From contig NC_046683.1 in NCBI RefSeq assembly GCF_009870125.1, forward strand, positions 53,025,869 to 53,089,868: a stretch of 64,000 nucleotides of DNA. Reading direction: 5' to 3'. The position numbers and the translations under genes were made by a program. Positions 36,358-48,300 of this stretch are shown piece by piece. The stretch comes from Drosophila pseudoobscura (taxonomy: Eukaryota; Arthropoda; Insecta; Diptera; Drosophilidae). The stretch's first letter is position 1; the number at the start of each line of letters is the position of its first letter. The notes under the pieces are model-generated. The model did not search any database. It saw only the letters and a list, made by a program, of their open reading frames with translations, and was not told where the DNA came from.

Positions 36358-36885
36358 ATGTCGGCGATTTCCAATGGCCGGGACAAGACATCTCGAGTCG
36401 TCTCGGGGCGCTCTGTGGGTGGGTACTCGCCACTCAATCGCAAGGCTGTGCCGTTGAACAAGGAGGTGGACTTACCCAAAATCCGCTACTACAAGCGTGC
36501 GCCCCTCAACACGCTGCCCAGATATGTGCCGCGCTCCGATCTGGCTCCGGATCTGACCCAGCTGAACTCGGAGGATGCTGGCCTACCGGCCCAATTCAGC
36601 GGCTCGACCAAGCCTTTTCGCGAAGTGGCTGCAACTGGACGACGTCGTCGCCTGGGCGGGCCACTCCACCCGGGAACCACCATGAACACGCTCTATCCGA
36701 CAGTGAACCAGTTCCACGATCAACCGGAGAACAACGCTCATCCCGTGGAGGCCGGACAGGTGTCGCCCATGGCACAGTTCCGTGAGCTATGCCGCACTCT
36801 GAACCGTCAGTATAATCTCAAGTTATTATTCTACCTGTGGGTGGCTGTGATTCTGGTCGCTGTACTGTATGCGGTCCTGATTTAA
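36358..36885 (+). CDS. C-tail-anchored basic membrane protein, function unknown
   Basis: The product is 175 aa. I chose the ATG at 36358 because it has a good fly context (GCAAACATG) and follows the divergent promoter; the same frame is open 93 codons further, running back into the 5' end of the minus-strand gene. The N-terminal 150 residues are hydrophilic, rich in Arg, Pro and Asn, with a Tyr/Lys/Arg patch (KIRYYKRAPL, 41-50) and an Arg cluster GRRRRLG (94-100) that could act as a nuclear localisation signal. Residues about 154-175 form one transmembrane helix (KLLFYLWVAV then ILVAVLYAVLI) ending at the C-terminus, which is tail-anchor topology. No LEM, SNARE or other domain is recognised. 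The layout resembles small inner nuclear membrane proteins, but that is a suggestion only. Confidence 0.75.
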   Translation: MSAISNGRDKTSRVVSGRSVGGYSPLNRKAVPLNKEVDLPKIRYYKRAPLNTLPRYVPRSDLAPDLTQLNSEDAGLPAQFSGSTKPFREVAATGRRRRLGGPLHPGTTMNTLYPTVNQFHDQPENNAHPVEAGQVSPMAQFRELCRTLNRQYNLKLLFYLWVAVILVAVLYAVLI

Positions 36886-36955
36886 CTTCTTTGACAACAT
36901 TTCAAGAATGCCTGGAGACACTTTTCAAAATCCATACTGAAAAAATCGTGTAAAC

Positions 36956-37037
36956 GGAACTGAAAAAGGAACTGAAAACGGAACTGAAAAAGGAACTGAA
37001 AAAGGAACTGAAAAAGGAACTGAAAACGGAACTAAAA
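36956..37037 (+). repeat. 12-bp tandem repeat GGAACTGAAAAM, about 6.8 copies
   Basis: Units alternate between GGAACTGAAAAA and GGAACTGAAAAC. The array lies 70 bases past the stop of the tail-anchored protein, so it is probably in its 3' UTR. Confidence 0.95.
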
Positions 37038-38430
37038 TTTCTCTCTTCTTGGATATTATCGATCTTCTGAATATTACTTTCATCTGTAGTTTGTTATGTC
37101 AGCTTCTGGGAGAAGCAATATAAGGATTCTTTCAATCCCAATGGCTTCGAGAGTTTGTTTTGGATTGTACTCTGGGCATAAGCCGGGGATTAAGAGCGAA
37201 ATTCCGTGGCGCCAAGGGAATTACACATTGGATATGTTTTTGGTGTAATGTTTCTTTGTAGTTTGTTGTCGGGGATTGGGGCACACACATCAATGATGGT
37301 GGCGAGGGCTTCATTGTGTTGCCAGGCTCTGGCTTCTGCTTTGATGGTTTCGGTTCAACGCCATTACTTGTGCCCCCCCGCTACCATCCCGCGCACTACC
37401 ACACACGAGCACACATATGAGGAGAGCACTCCCACAAATGCGCGAACACCCACTTGGCATCACTAATTAGTAAAATTTAATCTTCACACTATGGCAACGC
37501 CAAAAGCCCCGAACTCCTGACCCCCTCCCCATCTTACCCCTATTCCATTCCACCAATTGCGTTGCTCATTATGAAAAATTTCAAATTAAAACAAGAAAGA
37601 GCGCAACCCTCTTTTATGTTTCGATATCCGAAGGTCTGGATACCCTTCTGCCTCGAAAATGGACAAAAACAAAGTGCATCAGAGCTATAAAATATTAGAT
37701 ACTGAATTGGAAACATATGGTATTTCCAAAAATGATTTTAAACATAATAATAATCTGCAGTGGCTATTATTTCGAGACTCAGAACTGATCTTTCCACTGA
37801 TCTTTTGATCTAAAAGGGTTCTAAAAGGTAAAGAGAAGGTATCCTTGTCAAACTTCCAGCCAAAATCGTGCTACTTTCTTCAGAAAGGGTATAAAAAAAG
37901 AGGTGGAAAGGGAATGGGGGGGGTGGCAATGCCAAGTCAAAGGGATGTGGCGGGCATGGACCTGGGGTGTGGCATCCTTGGATCCCGGGACAAAGTAAAA
38001 GTTTCTCAGAAGAAGTAACGTCGTGGCAGCCATCAGGATTTGCATAAATACCAGGACATGTATGTGTCCGTGTGTGTGTGTTTGTGGTTGTTGGTATCAC
38101 ACATCATGATTACATAATTTAGCTATTAAAACAGCGCCAAGTGGCTGGCATGGTGGTGGGGGGTAGGGGGGGAATCGAGAGGGCCGAGAGGTAGAACGTA
38201 GAACGAGAGGCTTATTTATGCCTCAACACGCCGTTTGCCACAGCTTCAAAGGATCCACTGGAACAGTGTCTGGTGAGAGCAGGGGAGGGAAAGGGACGGG
38301 GCAGGGAAAGGGACAGGGAAAGGGCTGGGGGTATTCCAGTTCAACGGCACACATGTGCACTTGATTTACTCATTAGCGTTACTTTTCTGTTCATAATAGG
38401 GCGCTTACCAAGCCGGAAACCGCAGACCCA

Positions 38431-38528
38431 AACCGAACCGAACCGAACCGTACCATCGCCCACGCTTCAGAGCCGCACCGCACCGCACCGCACCGCACCG
38501 CACTGCTTCGTTCTGTTCTGTTCTGTTC
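38431..38528 (+). repeat. Cluster of three pentanucleotide microsatellites
   Basis: (AACCG)4 at 38431-38450, (CACCG)6 at about 38474-38503 and (TTCTG)4 at 38509-38528 lie side by side. They have different units but the same 5-bp period. Confidence 0.9.
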
Positions 38529-40368
38529 TTTAGTCGTACTGTATCTTTCCGTTCCATTTGGGAAACGTTCTGGATGCGTCGGCATAAGCGGCTTAGGCGT
38601 ATCCTTTGTGCATGTGTAATTGTGCCGCCTCTACCACACACCCACACACACACACAGTCACGACTAAGCCCTAATAATCCTCACTATTTGCCCGAAAGAT
38701 GGCGCAGGAGGAGGGAGCGATGGGGGGGGAAGAAAAAAGGTAATACCCGCACAAAACTGCGTAGTTGGGCAGCCAGCCCGTAACCTTGCTTCCTTCCAAA
38801 TGAAGGACCCAACTCCTGCCACCCGGTGAAAGTCACAATTTAACGTTTCACATTTGCCTCCGGGACCGGGGTTCCCTTAGATACTTACGCAAAAACTCCA
38901 CTGGGAAATATGCTCCTTATAACTCTTATCGCTGGCAGCATATAAAGGTTAACTTCTTGGATGTCTGTGTCCCTTGGAGATTTATGTGGGGGATTCCGAT
39001 GGCAATCTTAAAAACCTTGACAACATTGACTTTCCTTAAGCTTTGGAAACTGCGAACCCTTTAAGGAATTGTTTACTCAGAGGAGTTCCGAAAATTCAGC
39101 TCTATAAAATGATTTACTTGCAGAGTGTTACTAAAAGAGACTTTTAGTAATCGATTTCCCAAATTGGTTTCAGGCTATGACACCAAGCCGGTGACTGGCA
39201 TCCCTGACCGAGGGGTGCTGCCGCATGACGCGCACTGGAATGGTAGATGGTCGCCGCTTTTATGGCCACCACTTTCCTGTCAAGAATTGTGTTAAATTTA
39301 TAGCTGAGAATATCCCAAAACCCATATAATTATTTAGAAATGAATGTGGAAACGTTTACCTGAAAAGTTGATAAATTTCGGGCCCATTCATCTCCTGCCA
39401 GAGACCTCTACCCCAATTATGTGTAGAGTGTACTCGTAATTATATATAGAAGTTAATCCGCAGCGGGTTCAGATTTGTTGTGGTCTGGCTATCGGTGGGT
39501 AATCGATAGGGTAGGGTAGGGTCTCTGGTATCCAGAGATTTTGGGCCTGTAATGTTTGTGCCTGTCATCCATTATGCCCAGATAAGATCGGAACATGAAT
39601 TGGGCCGGGAATTGCAGAGGTTTCCGTTTCGTGATAAGCGGATTTTAAATTAATAATTCACTCGCCGCACGAACGTGAAAAACGTTGGAAAATTGCTCAA
39701 TTTTCCGTGCGAGCAAAGTGAAAAGAAAGAAAGAAAGAAAGAAAGAGAAATTTATGCTAATTTTCAACAACTATCAGTGCCAGCAACATGGACTGGAGGG
39801 GACAACAACAGCCCCAGTCCCAGTCCCAGTCCCAGAGACCGAGACCCCGCCCCTCCCGCCAAACCCGATGGTCATGTAATGTTGGCGCAGAGTCCGAGGC
39901 AGAGCCAGTGGCAGAGAGTCAGAGGCAACGGCGGCGTAACGAAGTAACCTAATTAATTTGTGGCACTCATTAGCAACAATTGAAAATGCCAAAGCCAGCA
40001 GAACCAAAGAAGCAGAAGCAGAAGCAGCCACGGACCACGGACCACGGACCACGGACGCTCCTGGACCCGGCCACGGTCCGGGCCGGATCCCCTTCCAGAG
40101 ACCGTCGTCCGTCACTCGTCAAGCCGTCAGCCCAAACTAGAAGTTGGAAATGTCCGTCCGTCATGAGAGTGGGGGCCTTCGACGCCTATATCCGTGCCCC
40201 AACTCCTGCCAACGAGAAAAGTTTATTGTTATTTGGGGGAGAATACTTTCGCACTGGGCAGACCCATAGATGCTCTATATTTCCCTTAAGAGATTAGGAA
40301 ATATTCAAAAAGAACTCGCCCCGAACTTCAATCTCTAGTCCCTCGGGGCCACCACAACCTATGCATGT

Positions 40369-40379
40369 CACGTGAGTCA
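40369..40379 (+). promoter_or_regulatory. Overlapping E-box (CACGTG) and AP-1 (TGAGTCA) sites
   Basis: The string CACGTGAGTCA holds a palindromic E-box (40369-40374) overlapping a perfect AP-1/CNC site (40373-40379), inside plain non-repetitive sequence. Binding is inference from motif alone. Confidence 0.25.
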
Positions 40380-42158
40380 CGAACGCCAGCAACGATTTAT
40401 TTACCTAATATTCAATTATTTTACATATTCCCAGGCTTCGGTTTGTGACGTGATCTCATTAAAACACGATCCGCCCACGATTTAGGTATATCAATAAATA
40501 TATCTGATTGCGCTGTAAATCGCTTTCAAATGTGTAACGTGACTGCCGTTTTACCAGAATTTCACATTCCATTTGGGATGTAAATGAAATAAATCTCGAT
40601 CAATCACGATATCATTTAGCTACTTGCAACGGAGTTCTATCCGTTCGCTGGCTGCATGTCAGAAACGATGTTCGTTAACTCGTATTCCCCATATCAGAGA
40701 GCATTTTGCTCCATTATATTCCCAGAGAATGGCCTTAAAAGGTGGCTAATTACATCTATCCTTTGCCGATCCCTGCTTCTGTTTTCATCTCAATTAGATG
40801 CCTGATTGAAAAGATCGATTCTCAGAGAGTGGTCCCTGGGCTGGGCACTCGTCAACATATCAATTAAGATTAATGTCGCCACATGGATGGGAAAACAATA
40901 CCATCCGTTTCTAGATCATTTGGAAGACAGCTTTATCGCCGTCGAGAGACGTCTGGCGGGTCGAGCACTATCGATCAATCAGATCAATCACAAGGCCTCC
41001 CAGTGTTGGACTTCCTGTGACCTCTGCCCTCTGCCCTCTGGCCTCTATCCTAATGATCTTTCAGGTAGTGCCACTTCTCACGCTTTCTGGGCTCTAAGAA
41101 GGAAATGCAGGAAGAACGAACCAATGGACCCCGGGGCTAATAAGCAGGTGTAAGGGCATCAAATACCAAAAAATGTTAACTAATTTTCGGCTTTGTTGCC
41201 GTTGACGTGTGAAGAAGAAAGGCACGGGGAGGGTCTGGGTCCGGGTCTGGGTCCGGGTTTGGGCCAGCCACCACCACCACCCCCTCCATTAGCTGCCTCA
41301 CCTGCCGACCCTGGCTGCCACTTAGTTAGCCTTGTGCGTGAGCTGGCCCTATTCGAGGCGCTGTCAGTCGTCACTCACCCAAACCCCAGTGCCCAGTGCC
41401 CAGAGCCCACTCTCGAGCTGCGAACCTGCGGCTACGCATGACATTTTTACCATTTCTACCAACAACGGGCAACAGCCAACGGCCCAGCGATATGCAAAAT
41501 CATTTGACCCGGTCCCAGGCCCAAGAACGAAACGGCCCCGAATCGACTCTGATCGCTATCTGAGCGCTAATATATGCGTGGGTCGCCGCTGCCGCTGCCA
41601 CTGCCACTGCCACAGCCACAGCCGCAAATGCCTTTAGTAATGCATAATTCGAGGCACTTTTCCGGCCCAGGGTGGTGTGGCACCACGGGCGAAGGGTGGC
41701 CGGTGGCCAGCGACCGGTGGCCATTGGCCATTGGGCAGTGGCCACAATCGCGAGACTTTTGTTTCTCTCTTTTTGTTTTTCCATTCGGCCCTCGCTGGGA
41801 AAATCATTTAATTAACATTTTCAGCCGCCTCCGAGGCGCAAAATAATCACGCATATGCGTGGAATTCCGCACAGTGGGTGTGCTCAGCAAAACTGTGCAC
41901 ACAGTGGGATACGAGAATCGGAGTAGCACTGCAGGAAGAAATAAATAGTATTAAATAAAAGAATATATAGATGGTTTTCGAAAGCGAACTATTTTGAATA
42001 AATTCTATTTCAATCGATTCTAAATAAAAGAGTATAAAGAAGTAATATTTCCATATGTTGAATAATAGTTTCCCTTTTTAAAAAGGGCCTTCTGAAGATT
42101 CAGCTAAAAACATTTATTAATCAAAATTGATTCATTCCATATGCATATACAAATTAGA

Positions 42159-42456
42159 CGAAGGAAAGGATCTTTCTTAGGATTTTATATAGCAGAAAAT
42201 AAAGAATACATAGGCTATAGGAAAGATAGGCGATAGAGAGAGGCTCTAGGGAATAGACAATAGATTCCCTCCTGAGCTCTTCAAGCATACAATCGAATAC
42301 GAAGGAAAGGATCAGTCTTAGGCTTGTATATAGAAGAAAATAGAGAATAAAGTTGGCTATAGGAGAGCTAGCCAAACAGAGAGAGAGACCCTAGGGAATA
42401 TATTCCTTTTCGACAATATGCGATCCCCTCCTGAACTCTTTAAGCATACAATCATT
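42159..42456. repeat. Tandem duplication, 141-bp period
   Basis: CGAAGGAAAGGATC starts copies at 42159 and 42300. Both continue with TCTTAGG, TATATAG, GAAAATA, GGCTATAGGA, CTAGGGAATA and end CCCTCCTGA(G/A)CTCTT then AAGCATACAATC. Copy 2 has an insertion of about 15-20 bases near 42400. It is non-coding. Confidence 0.9.
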
Positions 42457-45340
42457 CTTTCATCTTAATGAGACTTTATCTCATAATTTAATCAAATTTA
42501 TGATCACTCGAATGCCGTTCCCCGACCACTGTGCGGGCCGTTACTGTCAGCTGTTCTCATTGAGCGCCGCACCGCACCGCCACGACTGAGGGAGGCCGTT
42601 TTTGGCGTAAATTATGATTATGAGAAATGCAAACGCTATTCAAGCCATTTCCCAAACTCCAGCCCCGACTCCGACTCCAGCACCGGCATCGACTCCAGCT
42701 CCGGCTCCGGCTCTGACTTTGGAAGGTGGGAGTTATGTAAATACATTTAATTTTTTAGTTTTCTCGCTTGGCTTTTCCATGGGCCATGGCCCACGGCCCA
42801 TGGCACGCACACTGTTCTGTTCGGCCAGGCCACATCCTTCACCATTTTGGCCATTTGGTCATTTGCATATGGAGGGTATGCGGGGTATGGGGCATGGGAT
42901 GGCGGCAGTCGACTGTTGCGTATCTTGCGGATACTTATTTGAAATATGAACAGTTCTACTACCTTTGGCTCCATGCTTATTGCCTTTGATTAATCACCAG
43001 GTCGAGCGGTGCCCCTGTGGCCCTGTGGCCTGTAGCCTGTGGTCTTTGGTCTGTTTTCCATACATGGTCGAGTTCTTTTTGGCCGTTAAGTGTGATATTT
43101 GTAACACTTTGCCAACCCATTGTTGGGACCGACTGAAAGGCTTTTAGACCTCTCCAGCGGCCTGCCTTGGATATGGCTAATTAGCCCATTACTCCATTAT
43201 TGTTGCTCTTGTCGGTCGTTGGCAAAGGCAAAGGCAAAGGGTTTCCACTTCTTACCTTTTTTTTTGGTGTTGTTTTTCGGTAGGCTTCTTTCCGTTGTGG
43301 GCCGTCGCACACGTGTGGATGGGTCCCCTCTGAATCTGACTCGGACTCCGACACTGGAGAGGTTCTTTGTACGAGTATATGGCTTTCAAATATGCGCAAT
43401 AAATTCCAATTTCGTGGCCTAATGAATCCACCAAAAAAAAAAAAAAACCAACCGCCCGCCCATTCGTTTGGCCAGCCTAAAAAGGGCCCCGCAATTAGCG
43501 CGGCGCCAAAAGCCATCCGAATGTTTTCCGACTGCGCCCAATTCTAAAATCCCAGTACCCCTGCCCAAATATGACGGCATCTGAAATGCGTAAAGTCGTA
43601 AAAATAAAAATAAATATTACATAATTTTCAAGATTAATTGCTGATAAAACGAGGCTCAAATTTAACTTTCAGGTAATACGAGTACCAAAAGAATTGAAAT
43701 TTATTTGCAAAATTAACCCCTTTGGGGCACTCTATCATCTGTTGGAGCTGGCACTCAAAGTAGGAAACGATTTGACTCTTGAGGTTCTTGTCATCGAGCC
43801 ATCATGATGGGGTTGGATTTAGGCTTGAAACTATTAGGGATCTTCCAAGAAGCCCATAATTAATATGAGACAAGTGCCTACGGCTTAAAGTATAGTTTTC
43901 TTTGAAAATAAACAATTGCTTGATAACATAGGGACTGATCAAGAGCCTCTAATAGCACAATCCTATATCCTACTTATACGCTTCAAACAGTGGACAAAAT
44001 ATACCTTAATCTCATAACTTTCCGAGGTTTCCGATACTACGGAAATTGTTTTATGTCTTAGATCTAAGCTTTCAATGTGATCTTAAATTGTTCTTCGTTA
44101 TAACCTTGAGAATAGCAACTGCTCCGAGCTGAAGAGCTCTTCCAGCTGAATTTGTTTCCCAAATAAACGCCACATCGATATCAAGTGTCGACAATCCTTG
44201 GAGGCCCCTTCTCGATGTGCTCTCCTCATTCCCGACCCCAATTAAAGTCGAGTTTCGTTAACTGCCCGACAATTTGCGAGCTGGAACCCTTCCCTTCCCT
44301 TCCCCTGCCCTTCCCTTTACCCGTGACCGCAAGAAGGCATCCATCAGGCAAGTGTCGGGCTGTCATATAAAGCCCCTGGAAATGAGAGGAGCAAATCTGG
44401 GGGCTCAAGGAATTTATGCATTTGTAGGGGTCCAGGGTACAGGGTCCAGGGTCCGGGTGGACTCTCTTCCGAGTCCTCTGGCCGCACGCATAAGTTTCAA
44501 TTTTCGTTTAAGCCTCGGTTTGGGGGGCAGCAGGACGGCCAAGGACTTTGTTGTCCTCATAAGCCCATTGATTAATTTGAAATTTATGATGCGACTGCGG
44601 ATCGCAGGGCATCCATAACTTTTGCTCTGCGGTTGGCAGCACCCCTTGCACCCTTGCGCCCTCCACCCCATGAACGCCATGAACGCCATGAAGCCCCGGT
44701 ACCAAGCAGCTTCCTGTGGAATGTGTTCTCATCTTTCACTCTCTCACGGCTCATATACATTTTAATTAAACGTCGCAACACCGGAAGACCAAAGCAGCAG
44801 GCAGCAGCACCAACAAAAACACTTGACAATTTCACGTTAATCCTGGTCACAGGGCCAGGGTCCTTTTCTGGCCACGATTCCTGCCTATTTTTCGGAGCTA
44901 CCCATAATCATAAACATCGAGCCGACATTCGGCAGAGGAGTGGGGGCCGATGATTGGAATTCTACACTGAGCGAAAAATAATAATTCAGTACAGAAAATA
45001 TCCCTCCTATATTTGTGCGCCAAGAGGAAAAGTATTTACTTTATGCAAATAAATGATCATCTAAATGTATTTTTTATTTTAAATCAATATATTTCAAATT
45101 TCTATTAAGTATTTTCATATTTATATAAAATATATTTCCTACATATTTGATATATAATATTTACATATATTATTTTTATATTTATATATATTTATATCCC
45201 GGTATATTTATTTTAAAGGATTTGAAATATTTCAATATAATATTCAGATTAAATTTAAATCGAATTCTATTTAATTTCACTATTTTTCTATATGAAAACC
45301 GATTATTCAATTTAAATATTGGTGTGTTGCCATTTTTCTC

Positions 45341-48300
45341 TGAGTGTAGAGCGATTTAATTGAATATTATTTCCTTTATAGTAATTAGGGTACCACCTCG
45401 ATGCAGTTTTCTTCTCGAATTCCTTGACTTAAGAACTCTCGGAGGTTTCTGCCAGTGTAGGGTCAGGGGCTCATGGCTCCTGGGCTTCGCGGCGGTTATC
45501 GGAGCGGGTATCGTACGAGTACATGCGACTTAATTACGCGTGCCAAGCCGAGCGGCTTTTGTTATTATCATTCAGTCAGCCGGTTACCGGTTCCACTAAC
45601 CACCTCTCCTCTCATCCCCCTTGCCCTTAGCTTTCGGCCACCTCCCGTGGTATCCTTTGGTCCTTCTGCTGCTCCTTTGTTGCCCTCTGCCCATTGATGA
45701 TAATGTTTGAGCGTCGACGCTGAGCATTGGCTGCGCTTAATGAATTTATTTGTTACGCATGGCGTACTTTGAATTGGCGTCCATGTCAGGACACACACAC
45801 ACACACACACAGAGAATGCGCCCGAAGGAAGCTGAAGGCCTGGGCCTCATTGTCCTGCTGCCTTAATGAAATCCATTATTACGAAACCCATTCCCAGAGT
45901 CACACAAAGAGCAGAGCAGAGCAGAGACGAGACGCGACGCGACGCGAGACCGAGGCCAAAGTAAATACACTTATTACGAAAAGTGTTGGGCCCAACCCTC
46001 GAGGAACGGAACGGAACGGTACGGAACGGGCATAAAACGCAGCAGGAGCAGGATATTACGCACAGCGAATGATGTGCGACGTCCCAGGTCCCAGCTCCCA
46101 ACTCCCAGATCCCAGGATGGGGTTCAGCGAAACGGAAATGGAAATAGCAACAGCGGCAATGGCAATCGCAATCGCAATGGCTATGGCCCAACGGTAGCGG
46201 TAAATGGCACAGTGGAATGTATTATTTTTTTGGTTCGCCCTTGCCTTTTTGCCAGAATACCAGAACCATCTGATAACGATGACCGTTCTACGAGATGCAA
46301 ATTGTACGTATATCAAGCGTCCGACCCCCGACAGCGACAATTGTCCCATAATCCACCCAGAAGTCCTACGGCCTGGCCTCACTCCCCTAAAACACAGCCC
46401 GGAAGAGGGTTGCTTTCCAAGCACTTGAAGCGCATGCAATTCCAATTGAATATTTCGCACATCAGGAAACTATCAAGGATGGTTAATGTGATCCCTAAAC
46501 GTTGATATGAAAATGCAATATCCAGGCTGCATATATTGTACACAGATGTGGGCCGTCATTTGAAGGGTAACAAGAGGATTAAGACTGGTTCAGGTTCAGA
46601 GCAAGGCTTTATCTAATTGGAAATATATATTTATTCTAAAATATTATGTATGTATACAATACTAGGGGCCTTACGCTACGCAGTCGGGCGACGACCCAAA
46701 ACTTTTCTATACATAAGATATCTCTCTCTCTATCTTTGTGAAATCTATATAACATTACATGTGGCCTTATATTAGATACAATCCTTTCTTTAAAGGACTG
46801 GGCTTTATGCAAATTAGTTTCATTCATGATATTGAAATATGTATCACAACTTTAAGATGGTTCCGTATATGTATGTGCCAACTGGTTAACAAAAGGGTGA
46901 ACTCCATAAATTTGGCTTACCATTTGGCCCCTTTTTTGGGGTCCTTCTTTCCGGAAGAAGCAAACGGAATATTCTGATTAAGATATTTTGTGGTCAGAGA
47001 CGTGCCACCCAACCCCCCTTCTGTCGACTGGTCCTGCATATAATTATGCTTTAGCCTTCCTCTCTTTCCACTCACATGTGGATGGGACGGAGGGACGGGG
47101 GACTGGTGGCTCATTCATCACGCTAACAACGTCCGAAAAGTATCTGGAAGATTGTTAGCACTTTCTTGACAAAACCAGGGGCGGGACCCGGCTGGACAGG
47201 AGCGGCGGAGTTGCGTGGCGAGTTATTTATGTTGGACAGCGAGAGGCGGCTAACTATTAAAACTAACTACTTAGCAAACACCCCCTGAACCCCCACGAAC
47301 CCCCACTAACCCAACCACGAGAGAAACTTTTTCGGCAAAGTGCCATTTAGTTAAACATTCTGACACATGATAAATGAGTCATAGACCTCTCGTGTGATAG
47401 ATCCAGCCGGAGGAACTGTGGAACCATCCCACCATTAGGTCAAGCATATGCCGGATCCTCCTCCATGGAGTCGTTGTCGTTCGCGTTCGCGTCCGGGTCC
47501 GGGTGCGGGCAATTAAACAGAGCAGAGAGAAACATGTAAATCAGCAGCATCCAAGCATCCCAGCATCCAAGCCACCATCCATCTATCCCGGGAAAGAGCA
47601 AACGGAAGAGAGAGAGAACTCATTAAATAGAAAGCATTTAATGCGTGTCTAGATACAGATGAAGATAGTTCTCATAGATAGATAAAGCCCCAGCCCGAGT
47701 CCGCGTCCGAGTCCGAGTCCTCCCGGGCCGGTAATAGAATGTCAGCAGCAGCTGACGGAAGACGCTGGGAATACAGCAAGGATAAGGGGAATCTGGGGAG
47801 TGCCAAATTGAATGAGCGAGTGAATGAGTGCGATATCAGGAGTCAAAGTTTGAATCGCCCCGAAAGCAATCATCATCATCATCCTCATCGTTGGTCGTCG
47901 TTCCTCGTCCTCCCAGGAAGGTCATTTAAGTTTTAATGATGGAGTTGTGTCAATGAATGGATGGATGGATGGTATAGGAGCAGCTCCGAAGGACACGCGA
48001 GATTGTTGTGGTTGTTGTTAGTCCTCCCGGGGGGTTGCTTCTGCTGCTGCTGCTGCTGCTCTGCCCTACCCCCGTGAAAACTTCCTTTAAGAACTAAAGT
48101 AGCAAAGTAAACAGAGGACAATATGGGATATGGGCGGGGGGCTAGGGGATGGGGCATGGGTAATAGCCAAGTTTGATGCGAAAATTGAAAGAGGGTGTCG
48201 ACTGTACATACACCGTTATCATTCGCCGGCCCGGGTATCTCTGGCCTCTCTCCCCTCCCCTGCCGCTTGGCTTACCAAAAGCAACCCTTTAACATCTTTT

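Larger units (their letters stand above)
37038..45340. other. Intergenic desert, left half
   Basis: No gene is supported. Content includes (AACCG)4, (CACCG)6 and (TTCTG)4 within 38431-38528, (GAAA)n at 39721-39746, (CAGTCC)n near 39813-39836, a CCACGGA array at 40028-40055, a 141-bp duplication (42159-42456) and an AT-rich block at about 44985-45330. The intervals 38860-39660, 40300-41160 and 43560-44170 are non-repetitive and of ordinary composition, which is where enhancers would be sought. Confidence 0.5.

Noticed and set aside
46056-46505. Overlapping 134- and 143-codon ORFs on opposite strands
   Set aside because: They are driven by GGCAAT/CGCAAT and CCCAG repeats. No domain, leader or poly(A) evidence supports either.
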